A DNA stretch of 64,000 nt from Ruegeria sp. HKCCSA071 (lineage in GTDB: Bacteria; Pseudomonadota; Alphaproteobacteria; Rhodobacterales; Rhodobacteraceae): contig NZ_JAEDOX010000001.1 of NCBI RefSeq assembly GCF_017872555.1, positions 868,001-932,000 on the forward strand. The letters run 5' to 3'. Shown piece by piece: positions 45,058-54,967 of the stretch. A program made the translations under genes and the position numbers. Numbering within the stretch: position 1 is the stretch's first letter; each line of letters opens with the position of its first letter. A model generated the notes under the pieces. It worked only from the letters and a program-made list of their open reading frames with translations. It was not told the origin of the DNA and made no database searches.

Positions 45058-46935
45058 TTGGCTGAGCTTGATCTTCTGGATTTCACGTCCGCCGCACCGA
45101 TCCCCGCGCCCGGGCATCGGAAGCCGCTGGGCACCTGCCTGCTGGAAATCGGGGCCATCACCCGATCCCAGTTGGACCATGCGCTGAGCCAGCAAACCAG
45201 ACAGAACGCACCGCTGGGAGAGATATTGGTCGGCGAAGGCTATGCCACCCGGCAGGACGTGTTGAGCGCTCTGTCCGCGCAATCCGGCTGGCAGATTGCC
45301 GATCTTGAACAGATCCCGCCGATGCCGGAACTGAGCGGGTTGATGCCGGTCGACTTCTGGCTGAAACACAATGTCATCCCTTGGATGCGGATTGGCCCCC
45401 TTGTTCTGGTGGCCACCGCCCGGCCCGACCGGTTCGCAACCGTGACCGCCGAAATGCGCGAATGCGAATATGCCGTGATCCCGGTGCTGGCGGCATCCGA
45501 TCAGATCGACCGCACAATTGCGCGGCAATTCTCGGGGTCTTTGGCCAGATCGGCGGAAACCCGGGTTGATCCCGCACAAAGCTGCCGCAACTGGACCCTT
45601 AGGTCACGCGTGGGACCTTCGGTGGCCCTGTTGTGTGTGCTGGGGCTGTTTGCCATGTTCCCGGCGTTTGGCCTGCTGGCGGTGCTGGGCATGGCTGTGG
45701 GAACTCTGTCGCTTTTTGCAGCCTTTCGGATGGCTGGCACGCTGGCTTACCTTTGGCATCGCCTGAGAACGCAGCCGGACCACACCGAAGCTGCCATCAC
45801 ATTGCGGCAACCCTGCGTATCGATCATGGTGCCATTGTACAAGGAGCGCGAGATCGCGAACGCTCTGGTACAGAGACTACAGCGGCTGACCTATCCCAAG
45901 GCGTTGCTGGATGTCATCCTTGTGCTTGAGGAAAAGGATGACGTGACGCGCAATGCCCTTGCGCAGGTGAGCCTGCCCAGCTGGATTCGCATCGTCGAGG
46001 TGCCCGAGTTGAACGGGTTGACCACCAAGCCGCGCGCCATGAATTACGCGCTGGATTTCTGCCGGGGCGACTTCGTCGGCGTCTGGGATGCCGAGGACGC
46101 CCCACAACCGGATCAGATCGAGCGCGTGGTGGCGCATTTCACCCAGGCCGCGCCGGATGTGGTGTGCCTGCAAGGGGTTCTGGATTACTACAACCCGCGC
46201 ACCAACTGGCGGTCACGCTGCTTTACCATCGAATACAACAGCTGGTTCCGCGTGATCCTGCCGGGGATCGCCCGCATGGGGCTGGTGGTGCCACTTGGGG
46301 GCACCACGTTCTTTTTCCGTCGCGACAAGCTGTTGGAACTGGGCGGCTGGGATGCCCATAACGTCACCGAGGATGCTGATCTGGGCGTAAGGCTGTACCG
46401 GGCCGGGTACCGGACCGAAATGGTGGATACCACAACATATGAAGAGGCGAATTTCCGGGCCTGGCCCTGGGTCAAACAGCGCTCGCGCTGGCTCAAGGGG
46501 TTCATGGTCACGTATCTGGTGCATATGCGCAGCCCGCAAAAGCTGTGGCGTGACCTTGGAGGTGCCAGATTTCTGGGCCTTCAGGCGTTCTTTCTGGGCA
46601 CGTTGGGGCAATTTCTGCTGGCGCCCGTTCTCTGGGTATTCTGGCTGTCAAGCCTGGGGCTGGCCAATCCGATGGATAATATCGTGCCGCATTCAACCTC
46701 TACCGCGCTGATCGGGCTGTTTTTGATGGCAGAGGGGCTGAGTATCGGTGTTGGTCTGATCGCCGTATCCGCACGCGAGCGGCGGTTTCTTTTGCCTTGG
46801 GTTCCGACGATGTTTCTATATTTCCCGCTGGGCGTGATTGCCGGTTACAAGGCGCTGTGGGAATTGGCGACCAACCCGTTTTTCTGGGACAAGACCCAGC
46901 ACGGACAGGCCAGCGAAGACGAGCCGCTGGCCTGA
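45058..46935 (+). CDS. Membrane GT2 glycan synthase with N-terminal MshEN domain
   Basis: 625 residues from a TTG start (stop codon lies seven codons upstream; AGGG is the ribosome-binding site). Residues 22-80 hold two tandem MshEN motifs (PLGTCLLEIGAITRSQL and PLGEILVGEGYATRQDV), the known c-di-GMP-binding element of type II secretion ATPases. Two or three membrane helices (185-235) lead to a processive GT2 domain with DAED (344-347), TED (437-439) and QRSRW (474-478), then C-terminal membrane helices. The layout is that of NfrB-like and related polysaccharide synthases. It likely makes an exopolysaccharide under c-di-GMP control. Confidence 0.85.
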   Translation: MAELDLLDFTSAAPIPAPGHRKPLGTCLLEIGAITRSQLDHALSQQTRQNAPLGEILVGEGYATRQDVLSALSAQSGWQIADLEQIPPMPELSGLMPVDFWLKHNVIPWMRIGPLVLVATARPDRFATVTAEMRECEYAVIPVLAASDQIDRTIARQFSGSLARSAETRVDPAQSCRNWTLRSRVGPSVALLCVLGLFAMFPAFGLLAVLGMAVGTLSLFAAFRMAGTLAYLWHRLRTQPDHTEAAITLRQPCVSIMVPLYKEREIANALVQRLQRLTYPKALLDVILVLEEKDDVTRNALAQVSLPSWIRIVEVPELNGLTTKPRAMNYALDFCRGDFVGVWDAEDAPQPDQIERVVAHFTQAAPDVVCLQGVLDYYNPRTNWRSRCFTIEYNSWFRVILPGIARMGLVVPLGGTTFFFRRDKLLELGGWDAHNVTEDADLGVRLYRAGYRTEMVDTTTYEEANFRAWPWVKQRSRWLKGFMVTYLVHMRSPQKLWRDLGGARFLGLQAFFLGTLGQFLLAPVLWVFWLSSLGLANPMDNIVPHSTSTALIGLFLMAEGLSIGVGLIAVSARERRFLLPWVPTMFLYFPLGVIAGYKALWELATNPFFWDKTQHGQASEDEPLA

Positions 46936-46938
46936 CAA

Positions 46939-47586
46939 TCACTTGTCGCGGCGGCTTGCGTCCTGCTTCAGGCGCGTCATGAATGCGATCGAGATATGGT
47001 CCTTGAGCGCCCGCCCCGCCGCCTCTTCATCGCGCGCGGCAATGGCTTCGACGATGCCTTTATGTTCGCTCTGGGCAATTTCTCCGCGCCCCTGCACGGC
47101 CAGCGACGTGGTCGCCATCAAGGCCATAGTCCGGTGCACCAGATCAAGCTGTTGGACAAGGTAGCGGTTGTGCGAGGCCAGATGGATCTGTTCGTGAAAG
47201 CGCCGGTTGGCACGTGACAGCGCCATCGGATCACCCACCAGCTTGTCATCTTCGAGGACCATGTCGTGAAGAACCCTGATCTCTTCTTCGGTGGCGTGTT
47301 TGGCAGCCAGCCGCGCGGCGAGCCCTTCCAGTTCGCGGCGCACGATATAAAGCTCGGCCATCTGGTTGTGGTCCAGCGACGCCACGATCAGCGACCGTCC
47401 GTCCCGTTCCAGCAGAGACTGGGTTTCCAGACGTTGCAGCGCTTCGCGGATCGGGGTGCGCGACACTCCGAACCGTTCTGCCAGCTCGCTTTCAACCAGA
47501 CGATCGCCGGGCTTGTAGACGCCGACATCAATGGCTTCGAGTATCAGGCTATAGGCATCCTTGGTGGGGGATCGGGTCTGGCTCAT
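46939..47586 (-). CDS. GntR-family regulator, FCD (FadR) type
   Basis: 215 residues. A winged helix-turn-helix (LVESELAERFGVSRTPIREALQRLE, near 27-51) precedes an all-helical FCD ligand domain with the usual metal-binding His and Asp positions (RRFHEQIHLASHN). Such proteins usually control use of organic acids or sugar acids. No obvious target lies next to it; the neighbours are convergent on one side and a HAD gene on the other. The stop comes three bases after the GT2 gene end. Confidence 0.92.
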   Translation of the reverse strand: MSQTRSPTKDAYSLILEAIDVGVYKPGDRLVESELAERFGVSRTPIREALQRLETQSLLERDGRSLIVASLDHNQMAELYIVRRELEGLAARLAAKHATEEEIRVLHDMVLEDDKLVGDPMALSRANRRFHEQIHLASHNRYLVQQLDLVHRTMALMATTSLAVQGRGEIAQSEHKGIVEAIAARDEEAAGRALKDHISIAFMTRLKQDASRRDK

Positions 47587-47686
47587 GGGGTATTCTGTCT
47601 CCTCGTTCGGACATGTCTATCCGTCTCTGGGGGCGGCAATCAAGTACGGCATTGAAAACACCCCGCCCGCGCCCTAAACCCAAGCC

Positions 47687-48331
47687 ATGGTCAAACCGTC
47701 CTTCAGTCATGTCACGCAATGGGTGTTCGATCTGGATAACACCCTCTATCCGCCGCATATGCAGCTGTTCGATCAGATCGAAGTTCTGATGACGGATTAC
47801 GTGGTGCAGGCCATCGGCGTGGACCGGGCCGAGGCCGACAGGCTGCGCGGGCAGTACTGGCGCCAATACGGCACCACGCTGGCCGGGCTAATGGCCGAAC
47901 ATGATCTGGACCCCGAGCCTTATCTGCACGCGGTGCATCAGGTGGACATGAGCCATATGGACCCGGATGCAGCGCTGGCCGATCACATTCGCGCCCTGCC
48001 CGGACGGCGCATTGTCTACACCAATGGCAGCGCGCCCTACGCCGAGCGGGTTTTGCAGGCGCGCGGGCTTTCGGGGCTGTTTGATGCAATCTATGGCGTC
48101 GAACATGCCGGGTATCGGCCAAAGCCCGAGAAAGCCGCCTTTGAAGCCATCTTTGCACAGGATGGCATTCAGGCTGACAAGGCCGCCATGTTCGAGGATG
48201 ACCCGCGTAATCTGGCCGCCCCGCATGAGATGGGCATGCGCACGGTTCACGTCGCCCCGGACCCGCATGAGGCCGATCACATCCACCATCACACGGACGA
48301 TCTGACCGCGTTTCTGGCCCGCCTGCGGTAG
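47687..48331 (+). CDS. HAD-type pyrimidine 5'-nucleotidase
   Basis: A 214-residue soluble phosphatase with all four HAD motifs: VFDLDNTLYPP (12-22), YTNGS (about 107), a conserved KPEKAAFE Lys (near 146) and FEDDPRNL (near 166-173). The family (Sdt1/YjjG-like) dephosphorylates pyrimidine nucleotides. Divergent from the GntR gene with 100 bases between them. Confidence 0.9.
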   Translation: MVKPSFSHVTQWVFDLDNTLYPPHMQLFDQIEVLMTDYVVQAIGVDRAEADRLRGQYWRQYGTTLAGLMAEHDLDPEPYLHAVHQVDMSHMDPDAALADHIRALPGRRIVYTNGSAPYAERVLQARGLSGLFDAIYGVEHAGYRPKPEKAAFEAIFAQDGIQADKAAMFEDDPRNLAAPHEMGMRTVHVAPDPHEADHIHHHTDDLTAFLARLR

Positions 48332-48417
48332 CCTGTCACACTGCGACGATCCGCACGTTCTGCACCCGAATGCGCAGCCCTATATGCGCTGGAGCGACGA
48401 ACAGAACGGAGAGCCCC

Positions 48418-48666
48418 ATGAGCGCGATCGAGATGCCCGGACGCCTGCCGGTTTGGCAGCGCCTATTCTTTGCAATTCCGGTTTTCGGGTGGCTGGCCCG
48501 CGACGCCGCCAACGCCAAGGCGGAGGACCTGTATTATACCGTCGGCGCGGTCCTCAGCATGTGGGGCTGTTCCGCCATGGTATTCGGCCTTCCCGGCCTT
48601 TACATCCCTGCCCTGATGATGGTGCCGGTGATGTTCCTTGTCCTGATCCTGATCTCACGCGGCTGA
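48418..48666 (+). CDS. Small two-helix membrane protein
   Basis: 82 residues from the ATG at 48418, with GGAGAG upstream. An amphipathic N-terminus (PVWQRLFFAIPVFGWLARD) is followed by two hydrophobic helices (about 32-75). I do not recognise the family. It begins 86 bases after the nucleotidase gene and may be a roseobacter-specific small inner-membrane protein. Confidence 0.6.
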   Translation: MSAIEMPGRLPVWQRLFFAIPVFGWLARDAANAKAEDLYYTVGAVLSMWGCSAMVFGLPGLYIPALMMVPVMFLVLILISRG

Positions 48667-48740
48667 GATACGGGACAGGATGTCACTTGGCGCAGGGGGT
48701 GGAACCGAACTAGGGTCTGCCCGAGATGATGAGAGGCGCC

Positions 48741-49937
48741 ATGACTGACAGTTGTGACATCCTGATTTCCGGCGGTGGAATCGCCGGTCTGACCGCAGCG
48801 GCGGCGTTTGGAACCGCCGGGTTTGACGTGGTGTGTGTAGATCCCGCGCCACCGATCACCGAACGGGATGTGGACGGGTCTGACCTGCGCACCACCGCCT
48901 TTCTGCAACCTGCGCGCGGCCTGCTGGAGCAATGCGGCCTGTGGGCGCGGCTGGATGCCCATGCGGCCCCCTTGCAGATCATGCGTATTGTCGATGCCGG
49001 GGGAGACGTGCCCGAACCCCGCGTCATACGCGATTTCAACGCAGCCGACATTTCCGAGCAACCGTTTGGCTGGAACCTGCCCAACTGGCTGTTGCGCCGG
49101 GAGATGGTCGCACGGCTGGCAGAGCTGCCGAATGTCGATTTCCGCCCCGGCACCGGGACCGTCAGCCTGTTCACCCGCACTGCCGAAGCCCGCGTTGGCC
49201 TGAGCGACGGCAGCCGCATCCGCTGCAAGCTGGTGCTGGCCGCAGATGGGCGCAACTCTCCCATGCGCGCGGCCGCCGGTATCAACGTGCATACAACACG
49301 GTATGGACAGAAAGCACTGGCGTTTGCGGTGACGCATCCTATTCCGCACGAGAATGTCTCGACCGAGATACACAGGTCTGGCGGGCCGTTCACATTGGTT
49401 CCGCTGCCAGATTGGCAGGGGCAGCCCTCGTCCGCCATCGTCTGGATGGAGCGCGGCCCGAAGGCCGTTGACCTTTTAACCCTTGATGCCGAAGCATTTG
49501 AGGCTGCGATGACGGAACGGTCCTGTGGCCTGTTTGGCCCCTTGAAGCTGGCATCGCGCCGGACCATCTGGCCGATCATCAGCCAGTCCGCGGAACGGTT
49601 GGCGGGTGAGCGTATTGCCCTGATGGCCGAAGCCGCGCATGTGGTGCCCCCCATTGGCGCGCAAGGGCTGAACATGTCATTGGGCGATCTGCGCTGCCTG
49701 CTGGATCTGGCGCAGTCCCGGCCCGAAGGTCTGGGCGACGCGCAGATGCTGGACGCCTATCACAAGGCGCGCCACACCGAGATCGAGATGCGGGTCAAGG
49801 GGATCGATTTGCTGAACCGCGCCTCGATGATCGAGGCGCGCCCGCTGCGGGATGCGCGCGCAATGGGGCTGAGCGCGCTGTATTCCCTGCCGCCTGTGCG
49901 CAAGACGTTGATGCAGATGGGCCTTGGCGTTCGCTAA
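48741..49937 (+). CDS. UbiH/UbiF/COQ6-type FAD monooxygenase
   Basis: 398 residues from the ATG at 48741, with GAGAGG upstream. The FAD-binding GGGIAGLTAA motif (10-19), a middle DGSRIRCKLVLAADGRNSPMR segment with the DG motif, and a late MAEAAHVVPPIGAQGLNMSL motif (near 293-312) place it in the ubiquinone-hydroxylase family. It probably hydroxylates an aromatic ring in ubiquinone synthesis, though secondary-metabolite hydroxylases look similar. Confidence 0.88.
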   Translation: MTDSCDILISGGGIAGLTAAAAFGTAGFDVVCVDPAPPITERDVDGSDLRTTAFLQPARGLLEQCGLWARLDAHAAPLQIMRIVDAGGDVPEPRVIRDFNAADISEQPFGWNLPNWLLRREMVARLAELPNVDFRPGTGTVSLFTRTAEARVGLSDGSRIRCKLVLAADGRNSPMRAAAGINVHTTRYGQKALAFAVTHPIPHENVSTEIHRSGGPFTLVPLPDWQGQPSSAIVWMERGPKAVDLLTLDAEAFEAAMTERSCGLFGPLKLASRRTIWPIISQSAERLAGERIALMAEAAHVVPPIGAQGLNMSLGDLRCLLDLAQSRPEGLGDAQMLDAYHKARHTEIEMRVKGIDLLNRASMIEARPLRDARAMGLSALYSLPPVRKTLMQMGLGVR

Positions 49938-49949
49938 GGCCCGACCCGT

Positions 49950-51077
49950 TTACAGAACCTGATCCAGCACACGCTTCAGGCGCGCGATGGTGGCGTCCAC
50001 ATCATAAAGCTTGTCCAATCCGAACAGGCCCAGACGGAAGGTGCTGAAACCTTCGGGTTCATCACATTGCAGCGGCACCCCGGCCGCGATCTGCATCCCC
50101 AGAGCGGCAAATTTCTTGCCGTTCTGGATTTCGGGGTCCGAGGTGTAGCTGACCACAACGCCGGGTGCGCCGAAACCGTCAGCCGCCACCGAGACAATGC
50201 CATAGTCCTTTAACATCGCCCGCACGCCGTCGCCCAGTGCCCATTGTGCCTTGCGCAGCTTTTCGAACCCGTATCCCCTAGTTTCTGCCATGGTATCGCG
50301 GAAGGCCAGCAGCGCATCGGTGGGCATCGTGGCGTGATAGGCGTGGCCACCATTTTCATAGGCCTGCATGATCTGGCGCCACTTCTTCAGGTCGATGGCG
50401 AAACTGTCCGAGCTTGTCTGTTCCAGACGCGCCTCGCCCCGTTCGGACAGCATGACCAGACCGGCGCAAGGCGATGCGCTCCAGCCCTTTTGCGGGGCCG
50501 AGATCAGGACGTCGACACCGGTGGCTTTCATATCCACCCAGGCACACCCGGATGCGATGCAATCCAGCACCATCAATGCACCCACCTCATGCGCCGCGCT
50601 GGCCAGGGCGGTCACATAGTCATCCGGCAGAATGACACCCGCCGCCGTTTCAACATGGGGAGCGAACACAACGCCGGGTTTCTGTTCGCGAATCGTTGCG
50701 ACGACCTCGTCAATCGGTGCGGGCGCAAAGGGGGACGGGCTGGAATTTCCAGTCTCGCGCGCCTTCATCACGGTGGTTGAGCTGGTCAGGACACCGCTTT
50801 CAATGATCTGGCTCCAGCGGTATGAAAACCACCCGTTCCGAACCACAAGAACATCCGCCCCGCGCGCGAACTGCCGGGCGACCGCCTCCATCGCATAGGT
50901 GCCGCCGCCCGGAATGACGGCCACCCCGTCTGCCTTGTACACCTCTTTCAGCATGGCCGAGATATCGCGCATCACCCCCTGAAACTTTTGGGACATGTGG
51001 TTCAGCGAGCGATCGGTGAATACGACCGAGAATTCTTCGAGCCCGTTCGGGTCAACGTTTTTCAGCAAGGCAGGCAT
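49950..51077 (-). CDS. Class V aminotransferase (alanine/serine-glyoxylate aminotransferase family)
   Basis: 375 residues from the ATG at 51077, with AAAGGACG upstream. The PLP lysine sits in SAPQKGWSASPCAG (near 193-206), and VLDCIASGCAWVDMKATGVD matches the family. Such enzymes use glyoxylate as amino acceptor. The gene is divergent from a GntR/UTRA regulator across 230 bases that contain phased TGACGCY repeats, which suggests dedicated regulation. The amino donor is unknown. Confidence 0.85.
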   Translation of the reverse strand: MPALLKNVDPNGLEEFSVVFTDRSLNHMSQKFQGVMRDISAMLKEVYKADGVAVIPGGGTYAMEAVARQFARGADVLVVRNGWFSYRWSQIIESGVLTSSTTVMKARETGNSSPSPFAPAPIDEVVATIREQKPGVVFAPHVETAAGVILPDDYVTALASAAHEVGALMVLDCIASGCAWVDMKATGVDVLISAPQKGWSASPCAGLVMLSERGEARLEQTSSDSFAIDLKKWRQIMQAYENGGHAYHATMPTDALLAFRDTMAETRGYGFEKLRKAQWALGDGVRAMLKDYGIVSVAADGFGAPGVVVSYTSDPEIQNGKKFAALGMQIAAGVPLQCDEPEGFSTFRLGLFGLDKLYDVDATIARLKRVLDQVL

Positions 51078-51153
51078 ATGGCGTCCTTTCAATATCGTCA
51101 GTGCAGTCTTGGTCTGTTTCCCTTGGCCAGTAAAGCCGTTTCCCAACAAAAAG

Positions 51154-51226
51154 TGACGCCACGGAACGCAGGCAAAACCGGCCTGTTCGGTGCTGTATGA
51201 CGCTGGGAACACGAGAAAATGACGCC
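51154..51226. promoter_or_regulatory. Phased TGACGCY direct repeats
   Basis: TGACGCC (51154-51160), TGACGCT (51198-51204) and TGACGCC (51220-51226) start 44 and 22 bases apart, all on one face of the helix. They lie in the divergent gap between the aminotransferase gene and the GntR gene. Also present is AGTGT-N12-ACACT (51231-51252). Confidence 0.4.
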
Positions 51227-51307
51227 AATCAGTGTCACTTCCCCTTTACACTTCTGCTTGCTTCTGAACAGATGCGCACACTTTTTACTTGAAGGGATAT
51301 TTTTCCT

Positions 51308-52009
51308 GTGACGATACAAAAGCGTATTAACTTTCAGTCCGTTCGAGATGAAGTAAAACGACGTATTGAAAGCCGCGTGTGGCCTCAGGGATCATTGCTG
51401 CCGACCGAAACGCAACTGGCCGAAGAATTCAATTGCGCCCGCGCGACGGTGAACCGTGCCCTCAGGGAACTGGCCGATCAGGGTTTCATCGAACGCAAGC
51501 GCAAAAGCGGCACGCGGGTCAAGAAAGAGCCCAGCAAACACGCCAAGCTGGAATTCTCGCTGGCGCGGCAGATGGTCGAAAGCCAGAATGCCGTCTATCG
51601 CTATGCGCTGGTGGAACGGACTGTCGAGGCCTGCCCCCGCTGGCTGTCCTCTCAGCTTGATGTCCCCGCCGAGACGCGGGTTCTGCATGTCGTCTGTATG
51701 CATTACGCGGACAACCGCCCTTTCCAGCTTGAAGAGCGCTGGATCAATATCGAAACCGTCCCCGATGTGGAAAACGCCGACCTGACCCAGCACGGACCGC
51801 ATGAGTGGCTGCTGAATGCCGCTCCGTTCAACGATGCCGAGGTTGCGTTCTGTGCGATTTCCGCTGACGCAAGGCTGGCGGAATTCATGGGCACCACGGC
51901 GGGCGCGTCGATGATCCAGATGGAGCGCACCACCTGGAAAGAAGACAAACCGATCACGTTTGCCCGCCTGACCCATCATCCCGGATACTACATCCGCACC
52001 AGATATTAA
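51308..52009 (+). CDS. GntR/HutC-family regulator with UTRA domain
   Basis: 233 residues from a GTG start. The GntR winged helix (GSLLPTETQLAEEFNCARATVNRALREL, near 28-55) is followed by a chorismate-lyase-like UTRA sensing domain that ends in RLTHHPGYYIRTRY. HutC proteins of this kind often sense amino-acid breakdown products. Position next to the aminotransferase gene suggests that gene as the target. Confidence 0.9.
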   Translation: MTIQKRINFQSVRDEVKRRIESRVWPQGSLLPTETQLAEEFNCARATVNRALRELADQGFIERKRKSGTRVKKEPSKHAKLEFSLARQMVESQNAVYRYALVERTVEACPRWLSSQLDVPAETRVLHVVCMHYADNRPFQLEERWINIETVPDVENADLTQHGPHEWLLNAAPFNDAEVAFCAISADARLAEFMGTTAGASMIQMERTTWKEDKPITFARLTHHPGYYIRTRY

Positions 52010-52015
52010 GGCACG

Positions 52016-52474
52016 TCACCCAATCGGACCGGGCAGCCGTTCCTCGCTCAGCAGGACGTTCGCCTCGACATCGCCTGCGCCGGGCAGCGTCATGATCCGG
52101 CGCCGCAACACGCGTTCGAAATCGGACAGGTCCCGCGCCACGACGCGCAAACGGTAGTCGTACAGACCCAGAACATGCTCGACGGTCTGTACTTCGGGGA
52201 TGGCGCTGACGGCGCGTTCGAAATCCTCAAGGCTGATCTGGCCCTTGCGCGCCAGCTTGACCCCCAGAAACACGGTCACGCCGAACCCCAGCGCCTCGGC
52301 ATTCAGACGCAGCCTTCGGCCCTTGATGATCCCGGCGTCCTCCAACCTGCGGATACGCCGCCAGGTGGCGGGCTGAGACAGATTGAACCTGCGACCCAGG
52401 GCACCTGCGCTTTGGGTGGCGTCCTGTTGCAACGCGCGCAGCAGACGGCGGTCAATCTCGTCCAGCTCGATCAT
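52016..52474 (-). CDS. Lrp/AsnC-family regulator (second of a tandem pair)
   Basis: 152 residues: helix-turn-helix (DEIDRRLLRALQQDATQS... NLSQPATWRRIRRLE) and RAM domain with GLYDYRLRVVARDL, the usual ligand-binding pattern. Its start overlaps the stop of the upstream Lrp gene by four bases, so the two are translationally coupled. They may form mixed oligomers. Confidence 0.93.
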   Translation of the reverse strand: MIELDEIDRRLLRALQQDATQSAGALGRRFNLSQPATWRRIRRLEDAGIIKGRRLRLNAEALGFGVTVFLGVKLARKGQISLEDFERAVSAIPEVQTVEHVLGLYDYRLRVVARDLSDFERVLRRRIMTLPGAGDVEANVLLSEERLPGPIG

Positions 52475-52926
52475 ACCGGTAACACCTCGTCCCGTTTGAC
52501 CCGCGCGATATGCATCAGCGCTTCGATATCGGCGATATGCGGCAGGGTCAGGATCCGGTCCCGATAAAGCTGCTGATAGTGCTTCATATCCCGCGCTATC
52601 ACCGACAGGCGGACATCCACCCGGCCCAGAAATGTCTGGATTTCGATCACCTCGGCCACGTTGCGGGCCTCTTCCATAAACTCGTCAAAGGCGCGGGCCT
52701 GTGTCTTGTCCAGGGTGATCCGAAGCGAGACTTCGACCGCATAGCCCACCGCGGCCCAGTCGATCACCGCCTCCTGCCCTTCGATAATCCCGGCCACCTG
52801 CATCTTTTCCAGCCTGCGCCAACAGACACCTGCGCTGATCCGGCACAGATCGGCCAGTTCCGCAGTGGTCAGGCTGGGGTTCGCCTGAAAGTGGCGCAAA
52901 ATGCGCCGGTCGATATCGTCAAGCAT
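52471..52926 (-). CDS. Lrp/AsnC-family regulator (first of a tandem pair)
   Basis: 151 residues. The helix-turn-helix (DDIDRRILRHFQANPSLT... RISAGVCWRRLEKMQ) and RAM domain are intact. It is divergent from ilvC with 131 bases between them, so ilvC is the most likely target, with branched-chain amino acids the likely signal. Confidence 0.93.
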   Translation of the reverse strand: MLDDIDRRILRHFQANPSLTTAELADLCRISAGVCWRRLEKMQVAGIIEGQEAVIDWAAVGYAVEVSLRITLDKTQARAFDEFMEEARNVAEVIEIQTFLGRVDVRLSVIARDMKHYQQLYRDRILTLPHIADIEALMHIARVKRDEVLPV

Positions 52927-52928
52927 GA

Positions 52929-54080
<1,152 letters not shown>

Positions 54081-54100
54081 ACCTGACGGATGTCAGTCAA

Positions 54101-54127
54101 AGGGCGGCCTAAGCGGTCGCCCTTTTT
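54101..54127 (+). terminator. Rho-independent terminator after ilvC
   Basis: AGGGCGGCC, loop TAAGC, GGTCGCCCT (one G-T pair), then TTTT, 20 bases past the stop. Confidence 0.93.
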
Positions 54128-54132
54128 CGTTT

Positions 54133-54581
54133 CTAGACCGTATTGGCAAAGCATTCGCCCAGTACGAAATCCCATCCCGTATCGTAGCCGCCGCGCTTTT
54201 CGGGCGCTTCATCTGCCCAGACATCCCAGCCGGAATGCGTCAGGGTGACTTTTGCCTGCCCCGAACCGCAATCCTCAAAACGCACATCGACGCGCGTAGG
54301 AGACCCCTTGTTGGTGCCCGGATGCCAGGTGAATGCCACGGATCGGCGGGGTCAATCGCCAGCACCTGACCCCAGTCGGCACGGGTTCCGTCGAACATGA
54401 CCTCATAAACCGCGCCACCGATCCGGGGTTCAATAACCACGTCCCTTGCCGGTTGTCCCTGCGATGCGGAAACCGCGTGGCTGTCCAGCGGCCACCATGT
54501 CCCGATGCGGTTGACGAAGATGTCGAAAGCACGCGCAGCTGAGGCACTTACGGCAATTGTTTTGACAATCGGGTCTGTCAT
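54133..54581 (-). pseudogene. Frameshifted SRPBCC (AHSA1-type) protein
   Basis: Two reading frames join into one SRPBCC protein of about 148 residues. The N-terminal 76 residues (MTDPIVKTIAVSASAARAF... ADWGQVLAIDP) are read from 54581. The rest (VAFTWHPGTNKGSPTRVDV... GWDFVLGECFANTV) lies one frame away. The break is near 54340-54352; restoring one base would give the expected family sequence, so a single-base deletion is the simplest cause. A sequencing error is possible. The start overlaps the ArsR stop by four bases, the usual ArsR-SRPBCC operon. Confidence 0.85.
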
Positions 54582-54889
54582 GGCCTCTCTCCCGCTCTGG
54601 TCACCTCATCTGCAAAGCTGTTCATCACGTCGGTCCAGTACCGGTCGAGCCATCTGCGCAGCTCTGCCAGCCCCTCGGGGCGCACCGCATAGATCCGGCG
54701 CGTCCCTTTCGCGTGGCATGTCACCAGCCCGGCATCCGACAGCACCTTGAGATGTTGCGAGACGGCCGGTCGGCTTACCGGCAGCTTTGACGCAAGTTCG
54801 CCCACTGCCTGAGGCTGGCTGGCGACGGCTTCGAACACCTGCCTGCGGGTTGCATCGCCTAAGGCTGAAAATGTCATTTCGTAAGTCAT
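54578..54889 (-). CDS. ArsR-family winged-helix repressor
   Basis: 103 residues: LGDATRRQVFEAVASQPQAVGELASKLPVSRPAVSQHLKVL is the ArsR fold. It lacks the paired Cys of metal-sensing members, as is normal for those paired with SRPBCC proteins. An inverted repeat spans its start codon (54881-54896), likely for autoregulation. Its partner gene downstream is frameshifted. Confidence 0.92.
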   Translation of the reverse strand: MTYEMTFSALGDATRRQVFEAVASQPQAVGELASKLPVSRPAVSQHLKVLSDAGLVTCHAKGTRRIYAVRPEGLAELRRWLDRYWTDVMNSFADEVTRAGERP

Positions 54890-54896
54890 TGCTTAC
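54881..54896. promoter_or_regulatory. Inverted repeat over the ArsR start codon
   Basis: GTAAG-TCATTG-CTTAC is a perfect palindrome overlapping the ArsR initiation codon (54887-54889). Further TAAGT/CTTAA-like half-sites follow up to 54920. It is a good candidate autorepression site. Confidence 0.5.
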
Positions 54897-54967
54897 GGTA
54901 AGTACAAACTAACGTTAAGTCAAGATCAGCCCGTGACACCGGCGCGCACGCGGGATAAGGGGATGGA

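Noticed and set aside
52016-52926. Tandem AsnC-like genes as siroheme decarboxylase (NirDL/AhbAB)
   Set aside because: Both keep intact DNA-binding helices and canonical RAM domains, and there are no haem d1 or siroheme genes nearby.
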